From: Hydrogenophaga sp.
GTDB taxonomy: Bacteria; Pseudomonadota; Gammaproteobacteria; Burkholderiales; Burkholderiaceae_C
DNA length: 64,000 bases
NCBI RefSeq assembly: GCF_030651625.1
Contig: NZ_JAUSCF010000022.1
Location: 372,001-436,000 of the forward strand
Direction of reading: 5' to 3'
Shown here: piece by piece, positions 40,608 through 49,993 of the stretch
Layout: each line of letters starts with the position of its first letter
Numbering within the stretch: the first letter of the stretch is position 1
Notes under the pieces: generated by a model
What the model was told of the DNA's origin: nothing
The model's input: the letters and a program-made list of their open reading frames with translations, nothing else
Database searches by the model: none
Program-made: the position numbers and the translations under genes

Positions 40608-42503
40608 TCAAGCCACCACTTTGAGCCCAGGAGATGCATCCAGAAGTGCAGAAAACCGCGCGCGTACCGAACGCTCGATGCCTTCAGCATCCAGGCCCAC
40701 CATGGCCAACAGCTTGGCGGGATCCCCATGTTCGGTGAACTGGTCTGGCAAACCCAGCGTGAGCACCGGCAGCAAAAACCCTTCACTCTGCAAGGCTTCG
40801 AGCACCGCACTGCCGGCCCCGCCCTGCACACAGCCTTCTTCGACCGTGACGATCGCCTGATGCGTGCGAGCCACTTCGCGCAGCAAATCCAGATCGAGCG
40901 GCTTGACCCAGCGCATGTTGGCCACGCTCGTCCCCAGTTTCTCCGCCGCCTTGAGTGCGGGATGGAGCAAGGTACCGAACGCGAAAATGGCCACACCCCG
41001 GCCCTGGCGCCGAATTTCGCCTTTGCCGTAGGGCAGGCCCTCAAGGCTGGAGGGAACGGACACGCCAGCGCCTGCACCCCGTGGATACCGCACCGCCACG
41101 GGGTGGTTCTGTGCGTGCGCGGTGGAGAGCAATTGGCGACACTCGGCTTCGTCTGCCGGGCATGCGAGCGCCATGTTGGGAATGCAACGCAGGTAGGCGA
41201 TGTCATAGGCACCCGCATGGGTCGCACCGTCGGCGCCCACCAGACCAGCCCGGTCCAGTGCGAACACCATCGGGAGGTTCTGCAGCGCGACATCGTGGAT
41301 CAATTGATCGTAGCCACGCTGCAGGAACGTGGAATAGATGGCCACCACCGGCTTCAAGCCTTCGCAGGCCAATCCGGCAGCGAAGGTCACTGCGTGCTGT
41401 TCGGCAATGCCCACATCGAAATAGCGCTCAGGAAAACGTCGCTCGAATTCCACCATGCCAGAGCCTTCGCGCATGGCCGGCGTGATGCCCACCAGCTTGG
41501 GGTCGGCGGCTGCCATGTCGCAGAGCCATTGACCGAACACCTGGGTGAACGTGGTCTTGGGCACGATCGCTGGCGGCGTCAAGCCCACCGCCGGGTCGAA
41601 CTTGCCTGGGCCATGGTAGGCGATGGGGTCGGCTTCAGCCAGCTTGTAGCCTTGACCTTTGCGGGTGACCACGTGCAGGAATTGGGGGCCACTGCCCGCT
41701 GCAAGCAGTTGCCTGATGTTCTCCAGCGTGGGAATCAGGGATTCGAGATCATGGCCATCAATGGGTCCGATGTAGTTGAAGCCAAACTTCTCGAACAATG
41801 TGGCTGGCACCACCATGCCCTTGGCATGCTCTTCCAGCCGCTTGGCCAGTTCGAACAGCGGCGGTGCATTCTTGAGAACCTGCTTGCCCACGTTCTTGGC
41901 TGCAGCGTAAAACTGCCCACTCATGAGTTGGGCAAGGTAGCGGTTCAACGCACCAACGGGCGGCGAGATCGACATGTCGTTGTCGTTGAGCACCACCAGC
42001 AGTCGCCCCTCGGCAACGCCAGCGTTGTTCAAGGCCTCGAACGCCATGCCTGCGGTCATGGCGCCATCGCCAATGATGGCCACCGCGTTGCGGTCTTCGC
42101 CCTTGATCCGTGCGGCCTGCGCCATGCCCAGCGCAGCGGAGATGCTGGTGGACGAATGGGCGGTACCGAAAGTGTCGTATTCACTCTCACTGCGACGTGG
42201 AAACCCGCTGATGCCGCCGAGCTGGCGCAGGGTGTGCATCTGGTCGCGCCGGCCGGTGAGGATCTTGTGAGGATAGGTCTGGTGTCCCACGTCCCACACC
42301 AGGCGATCGTCGGGCGTGTTGAACACGTAGTGCAAGGCCACCGTGAGCTCCACCGTGCCCAGGTTCGAGCTCAGGTGGCCACCGGTGCGTGCGACACTGT
42401 CCAGCAGATAGCTGCGCAGCTCATCGGCCAGCGGGTGCAACTGGGCGCGGGTGAGTTGCCGCAGGTCTGCAGGCGATTGAATGGAAGACAACAAAGAAGT
42501 CAT
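40608..42503 (-). CDS. dxs: 1-deoxy-D-xylulose-5-phosphate synthase
   Basis: 631 residues from [11 protein letters not shown]; a start three codons upstream (42512) is possible. The thiamine-diphosphate site reads [14 protein letters not shown]...LNDND; the catalytic histidine region is [14 protein letters not shown], and the transketolase pyrimidine and C-terminal domains follow (about 320-625). It makes DXP from pyruvate and glyceraldehyde-3-phosphate, the first MEP-pathway step. Third gene of the leftward xseB-ispA-dxs operon, 33 nt after ispA, a conserved proteobacterial cluster. Confidence 0.97.
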   Translation of the reverse strand: MTSLLSSIQSPADLRQLTRAQLHPLADELRSYLLDSVARTGGHLSSNLGTVELTVALHYVFNTPDDRLVWDVGHQTYPHKILTGRRDQMHTLRQLGGISGFPRRSESEYDTFGTAHSSTSISAALGMAQAARIKGEDRNAVAIIGDGAMTAGMAFEALNNAGVAEGRLLVVLNDNDMSISPPVGALNRYLAQLMSGQFYAAAKNVGKQVLKNAPPLFELAKRLEEHAKGMVVPATLFEKFGFNYIGPIDGHDLESLIPTLENIRQLLAAGSGPQFLHVVTRKGQGYKLAEADPIAYHGPGKFDPAVGLTPPAIVPKTTFTQVFGQWLCDMAAADPKLVGITPAMREGSGMVEFERRFPERYFDVGIAEQHAVTFAAGLACEGLKPVVAIYSTFLQRGYDQLIHDVALQNLPMVFALDRAGLVGADGATHAGAYDIAYLRCIPNMALACPADEAECRQLLSTAHAQNHPVAVRYPRGAGAGVSVPSSLEGLPYGKGEIRRQGRGVAIFAFGTLLHPALKAAEKLGTSVANMRWVKPLDLDLLREVARTHQAIVTVEEGCVQGGAGSAVLEALQSEGFLLPVLTLGLPDQFTEHGDPAKLLAMVGLDAEGIERSVRARFSALLDASPGLKVVA

Positions 42504-42536
42504 GGGCGGCATGGGTGTCGCTGTTCGGGTGGAGGA

Positions 42537-43442
42537 TCAACAATCGCGCCGACCGACCCAGTCGGCGAGCGCGTGAAGAACATCGCAATGGTTCAGGCCG
42601 GACTGGTTCAAGGCGTCATGGGCCTCTGCCAAGGAGCGGTCGGCGTATTGTTGGGCCGCTTCCAGCCCCATCAGTGAAACAAAGGTGGGCTTGTCACTGG
42701 CAGCATCCTTGCCTGCCGTCTTGCCCAGCTGGGCGGAGTCTGCCGTCACATCCAGTATGTCGTCAACGACCTGAAACGCCAAGCCCAGGCAGGCACCGAA
42801 ACGCTGCAATTGTGTGACCCCGTTGGCGCTGGTCTGCCCGGTGGCCGCCCCCATCATCACGCTGGCTTGCAACAATGCACCCGTCTTGCGTCGGTGCATG
42901 GCTTCCAAGGCTGGCAGATCAAGCGCCTTGCCCACACTGGCCAGGTCGACGGCCTGGCCCCCCGCCATGCCATCAGCGCCAGCCGACAACGCCAGCAAAC
43001 GGCAAAGTGAGACAGCCATGCCCAGCGGTACGCTGGCGTCGCCAGGCACAAGCAGCTCAAAAGCCAGCGCTTGCAAGGCGTCGCCGGCCAGCAAGGCCTG
43101 GGCCTCGCCGAACTTCACATGCACCGTCGGCTTGCCGCGTCGCAGCACGTCGTTGTCCATGCAGGGCATGTCGTCGTGCACCAGAGAGTAGGCATGGATC
43201 AGTTCAACCGAGCAGGCGGCACGCATGGCCGCGGTGGCATCGCCAGCCACGGCCTCACTGGTGGCCAGCACCAGCAAAGGACGGAGTCGTTTTCCGCCGT
43301 CGAGCACCGCATAGCGCATGGCATCGCCCAGGCCTGCCGGCGCTCCGGGCGGCACCCAGTCTGACAAAGCCTGCTCCACTGCGCGCTGGGATTGCGCACG
43401 CCATGCAACGAAAACTGCGGGTTCAGACATCGCGGTGTTCAC
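42537..43442 (-). CDS. ispA: Farnesyl diphosphate synthase (polyprenyl synthetase)
   Basis: 301 residues. The first aspartate-rich motif is DDMPCMDND and the second is DDILD, both complete. GGKRLRPLL binds the allylic diphosphate. It condenses IPP with DMAPP and GPP to farnesyl diphosphate for undecaprenol, ubiquinone and hopanoids. The start overlaps the xseB stop by 4 bp. Clustering with dxs supports IspA rather than a longer-chain synthase. Confidence 0.95.
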   Translation of the reverse strand: MNTAMSEPAVFVAWRAQSQRAVEQALSDWVPPGAPAGLGDAMRYAVLDGGKRLRPLLVLATSEAVAGDATAAMRAACSVELIHAYSLVHDDMPCMDNDVLRRGKPTVHVKFGEAQALLAGDALQALAFELLVPGDASVPLGMAVSLCRLLALSAGADGMAGGQAVDLASVGKALDLPALEAMHRRKTGALLQASVMMGAATGQTSANGVTQLQRFGACLGLAFQVVDDILDVTADSAQLGKTAGKDAASDKPTFVSLMGLEAAQQYADRSLAEAHDALNQSGLNHCDVLHALADWVGRRDC

Positions 43443-43708
43443 GCAGCGTCCCAGGGCTTGAGTTCCCCACCTTCAAGCACCTTGATCTGCTTGTCCACCG
43501 CCTCCAGCCGATCGCGACAAAAAGCCAGCAAGGCGGCTCCCCGCTGGTAACGTTCAAGCAACTGATCCAGCGGCAACTGCCCAGCTTCCAGTTGCGCCAC
43601 CAGTTGTTCCAGCTCTGCGAGCGCAGCCTCGTAGCTCGAGGCGGGTTCGGGCGCCTGCGCTGGTCTGGCGGGGGTTTTTGGGGTTTTGGTCGAAGGAGCT
43701 GTGGTCAT
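43439..43708 (-). CDS. xseB: Exodeoxyribonuclease VII small subunit
   Basis: 89 residues from ATG 43708 ([13 protein letters not shown]). The conserved XseB coiled-coil region [19 protein letters not shown] and [13 protein letters not shown] occupies residues 26-65. A longer open frame upstream to 43882 has no family similarity. XseB associates with XseA to form exonuclease VII. First gene of the xseB-ispA-dxs operon, with an Ala/Pro-rich N-terminal extension. Confidence 0.92.
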   Translation of the reverse strand: MTTAPSTKTPKTPARPAQAPEPASSYEAALAELEQLVAQLEAGQLPLDQLLERYQRGAALLAFCRDRLEAVDKQIKVLEGGELKPWDAA

Positions 43709-43913
43709 CGGGGGGTTTTCAAACGGGGCAAGGGCCGCGTGAGCGCCAACCAAGGTAAAACCGGGGTGGATCTCACCTGGTCGCGATCTCAGGAATTTTA
43801 TCCCTCTGCCGCCATCGAACCTTGCCACGACAAAGACACCCGCCTGTCGGGCGCGCTTCTTGCTGGAAGTATTCGCCCCCACCTGTACAATCCGCCCTTT
43901 TTTCTTCTACTGA

Positions 43914-43930
43914 CGGACAAGCATTGTCCG
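43914..43930. promoter_or_regulatory. Perfect palindrome in xseB-Rieske divergent region
   Basis: CGGACAA-GCA-TTGTCCG, 7-3-7, about 97 bp upstream of the Rieske gene and 206 bp upstream of xseB. It is a candidate operator or leader hairpin; the cognate regulator is unknown. Confidence 0.45.
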
Positions 43931-44026
43931 GAGGGACGCACCACTTCACCCTTCCCGCGCGAATTCGATCTTCGACCAGCGCTTACCCTGCCCCTTCATA
44001 GGGGGAGTCTCTAGGTCACGACCACG

Positions 44027-45232
44027 ATGTCTGATTTAAGTCTTCAATTTCAGCAGGCCAGAAGCCAACTCCCGGTTTCCAGCTATTTTGACCAGGCGCT
44101 GTTCGAGCGCGAACTGGAAACGATCTTTCAGCGCGGGCCCCGCTACGTGGGGCACTCCAACGCGGTGCCCAACCTGGGCGATTACCAGACTCTGCAGCAC
44201 GAAGGTGAAGGCCGAGCGTTGGTGCGCACGGCCAAGGGCGTTGAACTCGTCTCCAACGTCTGTCGCCATCGTCAGGCCGTGATGCTCAAGGGCCGAGGCA
44301 ACCTGGCCGAGCAGAAACCCGGGCACGCAGGCGGGCATATCGTTTGTCCCCTGCACCGGTGGACCTACAGCGGAGGCCAGAGCGCGCCAGTCGGCTCCTT
44401 GCTGGGTGCACCCCATTTTGCGCAAGATCCCTGTCTGAACCTGAATCGCTACCCCCTGCGCGAGTGGAACGGTCTGCTGTTCGAAGACAACGGGCGCGAC
44501 ATCGAAGCCGATCTTGCGGGCCTGGGGCCGCGCGCTGCGCTGGACTTCGACGGCATGGTGCTCGACCATGTCGAACTGCACACCTGCAACTACAACTGGA
44601 AGACCTTTATCGAGGTCTACCTGGAGGACTACCACGTGGGGCCCTTCCATCCAGGCCTGGGCAATTTTGTGACTTGCGAGGATTTGCGCTGGGAGTTCAA
44701 GCCAGAGTTCTCCGTGCAGACGGTGGGCGCCCAGAATCTGGAGAAGAAGGCCGGCAGCCCCGTGTACCAACGCTGGCATGAACAGCTGATGCAGTACCGC
44801 GAGGGCAAGATGCCCGAGCACGGCGCCATCTGGCTCACCTACTACCCGCACATCATGGTGGAGTGGTACCCGCACGTGCTCACGGTATCCACCCTGCATC
44901 CCATCAGCGTGGACCAGACGCTGAACCGGGTGGAGTTTTTCTACCCGGAAGACATCGCAGCCTTCGAGCGGGGTTTTGTGGAAGCTCAGCGCGCGGCCTA
45001 CATGGAAACCTGCATTGAAGACGACGAGATTGCCGAGCGCATGGACGCCGGACGCAAGGCGCTCCTGGCACGTGGCGACAACGAAGTGGGACCGTACCAG
45101 AGCCCGATGGAGGACGGCATGCAGCACTTCCACGAATGGTACAGGGCGAGGATGAGCCCCCCCGAGCCGCCTTCGGCGTCACCCCCCCAGGGGGGCGTCA
45201 TCAGCGGCCCGGCAAAGCCGGTTCCGCGATGA
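44027..45232 (+). CDS. Rieske non-heme iron oxygenase, alpha-type subunit
   Basis: 401 residues. The Rieske cluster ligands are C79, H81, C107 and H110 (CRH and CPLH). The mononuclear iron site shows LEDYHVGPFHPGL, with H203 and H208 and a bridging D201. A ring-hydroxylating-dioxygenase-type C-terminal domain follows. It probably hydroxylates or demethylates an organic substrate using electrons from a reductase not found here. It is divergent from xseB-ispA-dxs. The last 24 residues (from about PPEPPSASPPQGG) are encoded by a copy of the dispersed repeat and are not part of the catalytic fold. The substrate is unknown. Confidence 0.88.
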   Translation: MSDLSLQFQQARSQLPVSSYFDQALFERELETIFQRGPRYVGHSNAVPNLGDYQTLQHEGEGRALVRTAKGVELVSNVCRHRQAVMLKGRGNLAEQKPGHAGGHIVCPLHRWTYSGGQSAPVGSLLGAPHFAQDPCLNLNRYPLREWNGLLFEDNGRDIEADLAGLGPRAALDFDGMVLDHVELHTCNYNWKTFIEVYLEDYHVGPFHPGLGNFVTCEDLRWEFKPEFSVQTVGAQNLEKKAGSPVYQRWHEQLMQYREGKMPEHGAIWLTYYPHIMVEWYPHVLTVSTLHPISVDQTLNRVEFFYPEDIAAFERGFVEAQRAAYMETCIEDDEIAERMDAGRKALLARGDNEVGPYQSPMEDGMQHFHEWYRARMSPPEPPSASPPQGGVISGPAKPVPR

Positions 45233-45325
45233 GGCTGAATCCCCCCTGTGCCGCCTTCGGCGTCACCCCCCCGGGGGGGCGCCATCAGCGGCCCGGCAAA
45301 GCCGGTTCCGCGATGACTCTGGACG
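45158..45325 (+). repeat. Dispersed 3' element, copies 6 and 7
   Basis: Copy 6 (45158-45232) runs through the end of the Rieske frame: P1 CGCC-TTC-GGCG, P2 CCCCCC-CA-GGGGGG, P3 TCATC/GATGA with CGG/CCG around CCGGC-AAA-GCCGG; the TGA stop lies in its last stem. Copy 7 (45240-45325) repeats this with CATC/GATG. Both are in + orientation. Confidence 0.9.
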
Positions 45326-45338
45326 ACGCTGTCCGAGC

Positions 45339-45441
45339 AGCGGCGAAGCGTGGGGGTCATCGAGACTACCGCCGGGCCGCCCGAAGGCAGGCTCAGCCCC
45401 ATCGGGGGGCAGCGACCCGCGCAGCGGCGGAGCGTGGGGGC
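45339..45441. repeat. Direct repeat pair of a second short repeat family
   Basis: AGCGGCGAAGCGTGGGGGT (45339-45357) and AGCGGCGGAGCGTGGGGGC (45423-45441) flank a GC-rich segment. The second lies 9 bp before the EamA start. Read on the - strand they resemble the leader and P1 part of the dispersed element, so they may be decayed inverted copies. Confidence 0.5.
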
Positions 45442-45450
45442 GAATAACTC

Positions 45451-46341
45451 GTGCAAGCCCTGTGGATGCTTTTGGCGTCGCTTTTCTTTGCCACCATGGG
45501 TGTGTGCATCAAGTTCGCGTCGACCCACTTCAACAGTTTCGAGATCGTCGCCTACCGTGGGTTGGTGGGCGTGCTTTTTCTGATTGGTCTTACGCAGATG
45601 CGCGGAATTTCATTGCGCACCAGCGTGCCCATGATGCACTTCTGGCGCAGCGTGGTCGGCGTGATCGCACTCACAGCATGGTTCTATGCCATTGCAGCTC
45701 TGCCGCTGGCCACCGCCGTGACCCTCAACTATATGAGCAGCGTGTGGATCGCGACCTTTCTCCTGGGCGGGGCGTTGCTGACACAGGGTCGCAATGCACC
45801 GATACGGCAGCAAGGTCCGCTGTTTCTCACGGTACTGGCGGGGTTTGCCGGTGTGGCCATGATGCTGCGCCCCACGCTCAATGACGACCAGGTGATCGGT
45901 GCGCTGGTGGGTTTGCTCTCGGGCATCTTTTCCGCGTTTGCCTACCTGCAGGTCGCGGCACTCTCCCGGGCTGGCGAGCCCGAAAGCCGAACGGTGTTCT
46001 ATTTTTCAGTGGGTGCCGTGGTGGCTGGCGGGCTGGGCATGTTGTTTGTCGGAGCCAGTTCATGGAACTGGCCAAGCGCCCTCTGGTTGCTGCCCATCGG
46101 ACTGCTCGCGGTGATGGGCCAGCTCTGCATGACGCGCGCCTACTCCCGTGGCGCCACGATGGTGGTGGCCAACCTGCAGTACTCGGGCATCGTGTTCGCA
46201 GGCATCTACGGACTGGCCTTTTTCGGCGACGTACTGCCCCTGATGGGCTGGGCCGGCATGGGTCTCATCATCATCAGCGGCATCGCAGCCACGGTGCTGC
46301 GCTCGCGTGCGGTTCCCAATGCACCGGCCGAAGAGCATTGA
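45451..46341 (+). CDS. EamA/DMT-family transporter
   Basis: 296 residues from GTG 45451. Ten predicted membrane helices arranged as two EamA repeats (about 3-135 and 150-285). Typical features are FFATMGVCIKFA in helix 1, YRGLVGVLF, and the end-of-repeat SVWIATFLLGGALL. It is an exporter or importer of small metabolites such as amino acids or nucleosides. Substrate unknown. It is preceded by repeat DNA, and no close promoter is visible. Confidence 0.85.
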   Translation: MQALWMLLASLFFATMGVCIKFASTHFNSFEIVAYRGLVGVLFLIGLTQMRGISLRTSVPMMHFWRSVVGVIALTAWFYAIAALPLATAVTLNYMSSVWIATFLLGGALLTQGRNAPIRQQGPLFLTVLAGFAGVAMMLRPTLNDDQVIGALVGLLSGIFSAFAYLQVAALSRAGEPESRTVFYFSVGAVVAGGLGMLFVGASSWNWPSALWLLPIGLLAVMGQLCMTRAYSRGATMVVANLQYSGIVFAGIYGLAFFGDVLPLMGWAGMGLIIISGIAATVLRSRAVPNAPAEEH

Positions 46342-46434
46342 TGGCATGAACTTGTGAGAACCTGCTCACGAAGCCACCCGCAGTAAACCTTTGGTGGCAT
46401 CGCCACAAGCTGGTTGGTGCGGGACAATCCCTGC

Positions 46435-47289
46435 ATGCACACCACCCTGATCACGGCAGAAGCACTACAGGTGCTGCTGAACAGCCGCCAGCCTCCGCTG
46501 ATTTTTGATTGCAGCTTTGATCTGACCGACCCTGCCGCAGGTCGCGCGCTGTTTGAAGACAAGCACTTGCCGGGCGCCCGGCATGCTGACTTGAATCTCG
46601 ATCTGAGTGCCCACAATGCCGAACCAGGCGAAGGCCGGCATCCGCTTCCATCGCGCAAACAGTTCGCAGACTGGCTCGGGGCGGCCGGCTTGACGACAGA
46701 GCACCAGGTGGTTGTCTACGATCGTCTGGGTGCCCATTTCTGCGGCAGACTCTGGTGGATGCTGAAATGGGTGGGCCACGAAGCGGTCGCCGTGCTGGAC
46801 GGAGGGCTTCCGGCCTGGCTGGCCGAGGGCGGGTCGACCGAAAAGGGCCCCAGTGTCGAATCGATCAAGGAGACCGACTACCCATTGCGCGACCCGCTGG
46901 TCAACAGCATCGGCACCGCCACACTCACCCAGCGCATCGGTGACCCCAAGCTGACGATCATCGATGCGCGGGCTGCAGCCCGATTCCGCGGCGATGTGGA
47001 GCCACTCGATCCTGTGGCAGGCCACATTCCTGGCGCGTTGAACCGCCCTTTTTCGGACAACCTGATGCCAGATGGCCGATTCAAACCCGCCGAAACACTG
47101 CGGGCCGAGTTCAACGCCCTGCTGGCGGGGCGCGACGCGCAAGGGGTGGTCCACCAGTGCGGCAGCGGCGTGAGCGCGATTCCGAACCTGCTGGCCATGG
47201 AGTTGGCCGGCCTCGGACGCACGACCCTGTACCCCGGGAGCTGGAGCGCATGGTGCAACACACCTGGCACATCAAGGGCCCGAAGTTAA
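46435..47289 (+). CDS. 3-mercaptopyruvate/thiosulfate sulfurtransferase
   Basis: 284 residues from ATG 46435. Two rhodanese domains; the catalytic cysteine is C242 in CGSGVSA, the loop type that marks mercaptopyruvate sulfurtransferases (CGSGVTA) rather than thiosulfate rhodaneses (CRKGVTA). The inactive N-terminal domain shows VVVYDRLGAHFCGRLWWMLK. It transfers sulfane sulfur to acceptors such as cyanide or thioredoxin. It stands alone, with about 98 bp to the histidine kinase downstream. Confidence 0.87.
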   Translation: MHTTLITAEALQVLLNSRQPPLIFDCSFDLTDPAAGRALFEDKHLPGARHADLNLDLSAHNAEPGEGRHPLPSRKQFADWLGAAGLTTEHQVVVYDRLGAHFCGRLWWMLKWVGHEAVAVLDGGLPAWLAEGGSTEKGPSVESIKETDYPLRDPLVNSIGTATLTQRIGDPKLTIIDARAAARFRGDVEPLDPVAGHIPGALNRPFSDNLMPDGRFKPAETLRAEFNALLAGRDAQGVVHQCGSGVSAIPNLLAMELAGLGRTTLYPGSWSAWCNTPGTSRARS

Positions 47290-47387
47290 GTCTGCGGGTA
47301 GCTTGCCGATAAGCTGGCAGACTCCCGGAGTGCCATTCGTAACCAGCCGTCTGCGGGGACAAGCAGCACAACACGAACACCGACCCC

Positions 47388-49979
47388 GTGAAACCATACG
47401 AGACAGAATCCCCACCCGCCTCAGAAGCGCAAGCCGAGCGCCAGCGAAGCAAGTCGGTGGGCTGGATCTCGCTCCTGATCGGCGTGGGCGCATCCACGCT
47501 GGCTCCACTGGTGTACCTCACCACTTCCAACCAGTTGGAAACCGTGGCCACGCTCCTGATGGCACTGGTCGGCTGGACATGCTGTTTGCTCTTCTGGCGG
47601 GGCCACCGCCAGTACATCGCTCACGTCATGGTGTTCGCGGTGCTCGGCGTGGCGGTGGTGGGTGTACTGGCATTTGGATCGGTGCGCTCCAGTTCCAGTT
47701 TTCTGTTTGTGGCCGCGGTGGCCGGCGCCGGCATCTTCATGGGCCGCAGGGCACTCATCGCCGCGGTGGCGTTCAGCGTGATTTCATTGGGCGGGCTGAT
47801 GGCGGCAGAAGCCAATGGGCTGCTTCGCCCCGTCACCTTTCAGGTGGGTCTCAAGAGTTGGTGGACGCAGGCCATCACCCTGATCGTGGTGGCGGCCATG
47901 GTCTTCCACAGCCGCCTGCAGAACGAAAAGACATCGGCCGAGCTGACTGGCGAACTGGAGCGCCGAAAACTCATCGAGAAAAAACTCGACCGCAACCAGG
48001 AACGCTTTGCGCGCATCTTCCGCAGCAGCCCGAGCCCAATGATTGCGCAGTCGGCACGAACCGGTGCCATTCTGGATGTGAACCCCGCCTTTGAGCGCTG
48101 CTACGGGCACGCGCGTGAAGCGGTGCTGGGCAAGCTGGACAACTTGCTGTGGGCCGATCCCGGGCAGCGTGTGGCCTATACCGCTCGTTTGTTCGAGGCG
48201 CGGCAGGTTCAACTGTTTCAGTGCACGGCGTTGCGCGCAGACGGAAGCACCTTCGAGGCCCACATTTCCAGCGAGATGGGTAACGACCGGGAAGACAAGC
48301 TCATCATCACCACGGTCAGCGATATCAGCGAACAAGTGCTGGCAATGGAGAAGCTACGTCGATCTGAAGTACGGTTTGCCAAAGCATTCAATTTCAGCCC
48401 ACTGAACATGACCATCACACGCCTGTCTGATGGTTCCTTCCTGGAAGTCAATGAAGCTTCCGATCGCGTCCAGGGGCGGGAGCCCCAGGAGCTCAAAGGC
48501 AGAACCACATTGGAAATGGGCGTATGGCTCACGCCTACCGATCGGGAGGCCTTTGTCTCCAAGCTGCGAAGCGAAGGACGCATTCACAACTACGACACCC
48601 GTATGCGCCACAAGGATGGCCGACTGATTGACGCGCGCCTCTGGGCGGAATTGATCGAGATCGACGGTGAGCCGTGCATTCTTACCTGCACCGTCGACGT
48701 CAGCGCAGAAAAACGCCGGGAAGCCTTGCTGCTCGACGTGGCACGCGGAGTCACAGGCAAGACCGGAGAGGACTTTTTTCCAGCCCTCACCCGACACATG
48801 GCGCTGTCGCTGGACGCTGACATGGTGGTCATTGGGGAGTTGCGGGCGGAGCAAAGGATCAAGACCCTTTCGGTCTGGCGGGAAGGTGGGCACAGTCGAG
48901 ATTTCAATTTCGCCACTCAGGACCTCCCATGTGGTCAGACCTTGCACGAGTCGGGCCTCTGTGTGCATGCGGAGCAGCTGGCGGCTCGCTTCCCCAAGGA
49001 CAAACAGTTGATTGACGCAGGATTCCAGGCCTACGTCGGCCAGTCGATGCGTGATGACCAGGGCGCATCGATTGGGGTGCTCAGCGCGATGTGGAAACGC
49101 CCGATCACACTGACACCTGAGATGCAGGCCCTGATGTCCATCTTTTCCAGCCGGGCCAACGCCGAACTGCTGCGCCTGAAGCGCGACCGGCAGATCCGCC
49201 ACCTCAATGAAACGTTGGAGCTTCGGGTGCGGGAACGTACCGCCGACCTGCAACGACTCAACAGTGAACTCGATTCCTTCGCTTATTCGGTGTCTCACGA
49301 TCTGAAGACACCGTTGCGCTCGATTGATGGCTTCACCCAACTGCTGAGCGAACAGCTCGCCGGGCGCCTCAAAGAGGATGACCAGGTCTTGTTCGACCGG
49401 ATCCTTGCTTCGACCCACCGCATGAGCAACCTGATCGCCGACATGTTGGCACTTGCGCGGGTGAGCCAGGGACGCCTGGAAATCGAGACCGTGGACCTCA
49501 GCCACATGGTGCGCGACATCCTCGAAGAGGAAGCGGTCAAGGATCCGATGCGCAAGGTGGAGTTGCGGATCGCGCCAGGTCTGAGCGCCCGTTGTGACGC
49601 TCGCCTCACACGCATAGCTCTGGAGAATTTGCTCGGAAATGCCTTGAAGTACACCCGCGATCAAGCCTCACCGCTGATCGAGTTCGGACAGCTGGCGACT
49701 GCAGCAGACTTGCCAGCCGGCTTCTTTGTGCGTGACAACGGCGTCGGCTTCGACATGGCTCTCGCCGGCCAACTGTTCAGGCCGTTTCAGCGCCTGCACA
49801 TGCACAGTGAATTTGAGGGTACGGGTATCGGCCTGGCCACCGTGCGCCGGATCATTGAGCGCCACGGTGGCAGTATCAGTGGCCACGGTGAACCAGGTGC
49901 GGGCGCCACCTTCGCGTTTCACCTTGAAGCTGTCTGGCCAGAACAGATGACGAAGAACACAGCGCCCAAGCAGCCCTGA
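47388..49979 (+). CDS. Membrane PAS-PAS-GAF sensor histidine kinase (tandem copy 1)
   Basis: 863 residues from GTG 47388. An N-terminal block of about six membrane helices (residues 22-185) is followed by two PAS domains (about 205-320 and 325-445), a GAF-like domain (450-615), a coiled coil and HisKA, with the phospho-acceptor H637 in SVSHDLKTPLRS. The HATPase domain has ENLLGNALKYT, DNGVGFD and GTGIGLATVRRIIERHGG. No receiver domain and no neighbouring response regulator. It is closely similar to the next gene over the whole cytoplasmic part, so the two arose by duplication. The signal is unknown. Confidence 0.9.
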   Translation: MKPYETESPPASEAQAERQRSKSVGWISLLIGVGASTLAPLVYLTTSNQLETVATLLMALVGWTCCLLFWRGHRQYIAHVMVFAVLGVAVVGVLAFGSVRSSSSFLFVAAVAGAGIFMGRRALIAAVAFSVISLGGLMAAEANGLLRPVTFQVGLKSWWTQAITLIVVAAMVFHSRLQNEKTSAELTGELERRKLIEKKLDRNQERFARIFRSSPSPMIAQSARTGAILDVNPAFERCYGHAREAVLGKLDNLLWADPGQRVAYTARLFEARQVQLFQCTALRADGSTFEAHISSEMGNDREDKLIITTVSDISEQVLAMEKLRRSEVRFAKAFNFSPLNMTITRLSDGSFLEVNEASDRVQGREPQELKGRTTLEMGVWLTPTDREAFVSKLRSEGRIHNYDTRMRHKDGRLIDARLWAELIEIDGEPCILTCTVDVSAEKRREALLLDVARGVTGKTGEDFFPALTRHMALSLDADMVVIGELRAEQRIKTLSVWREGGHSRDFNFATQDLPCGQTLHESGLCVHAEQLAARFPKDKQLIDAGFQAYVGQSMRDDQGASIGVLSAMWKRPITLTPEMQALMSIFSSRANAELLRLKRDRQIRHLNETLELRVRERTADLQRLNSELDSFAYSVSHDLKTPLRSIDGFTQLLSEQLAGRLKEDDQVLFDRILASTHRMSNLIADMLALARVSQGRLEIETVDLSHMVRDILEEEAVKDPMRKVELRIAPGLSARCDARLTRIALENLLGNALKYTRDQASPLIEFGQLATAADLPAGFFVRDNGVGFDMALAGQLFRPFQRLHMHSEFEGTGIGLATVRRIIERHGGSISGHGEPGAGATFAFHLEAVWPEQMTKNTAPKQP

Positions 49980-49993
49980 CACAGCACGATTCC

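Noticed and set aside
40728-42677. A 649-codon + frame opposite dxs and ispA
   Set aside because: Antisense shadow; both opposite genes have complete active sites.
43860-43891. TTGCTG...TACAAT as a promoter for the Rieske gene
   Set aside because: The spacing is 20 bp, outside the normal 16-18, and the -35 match is poor.
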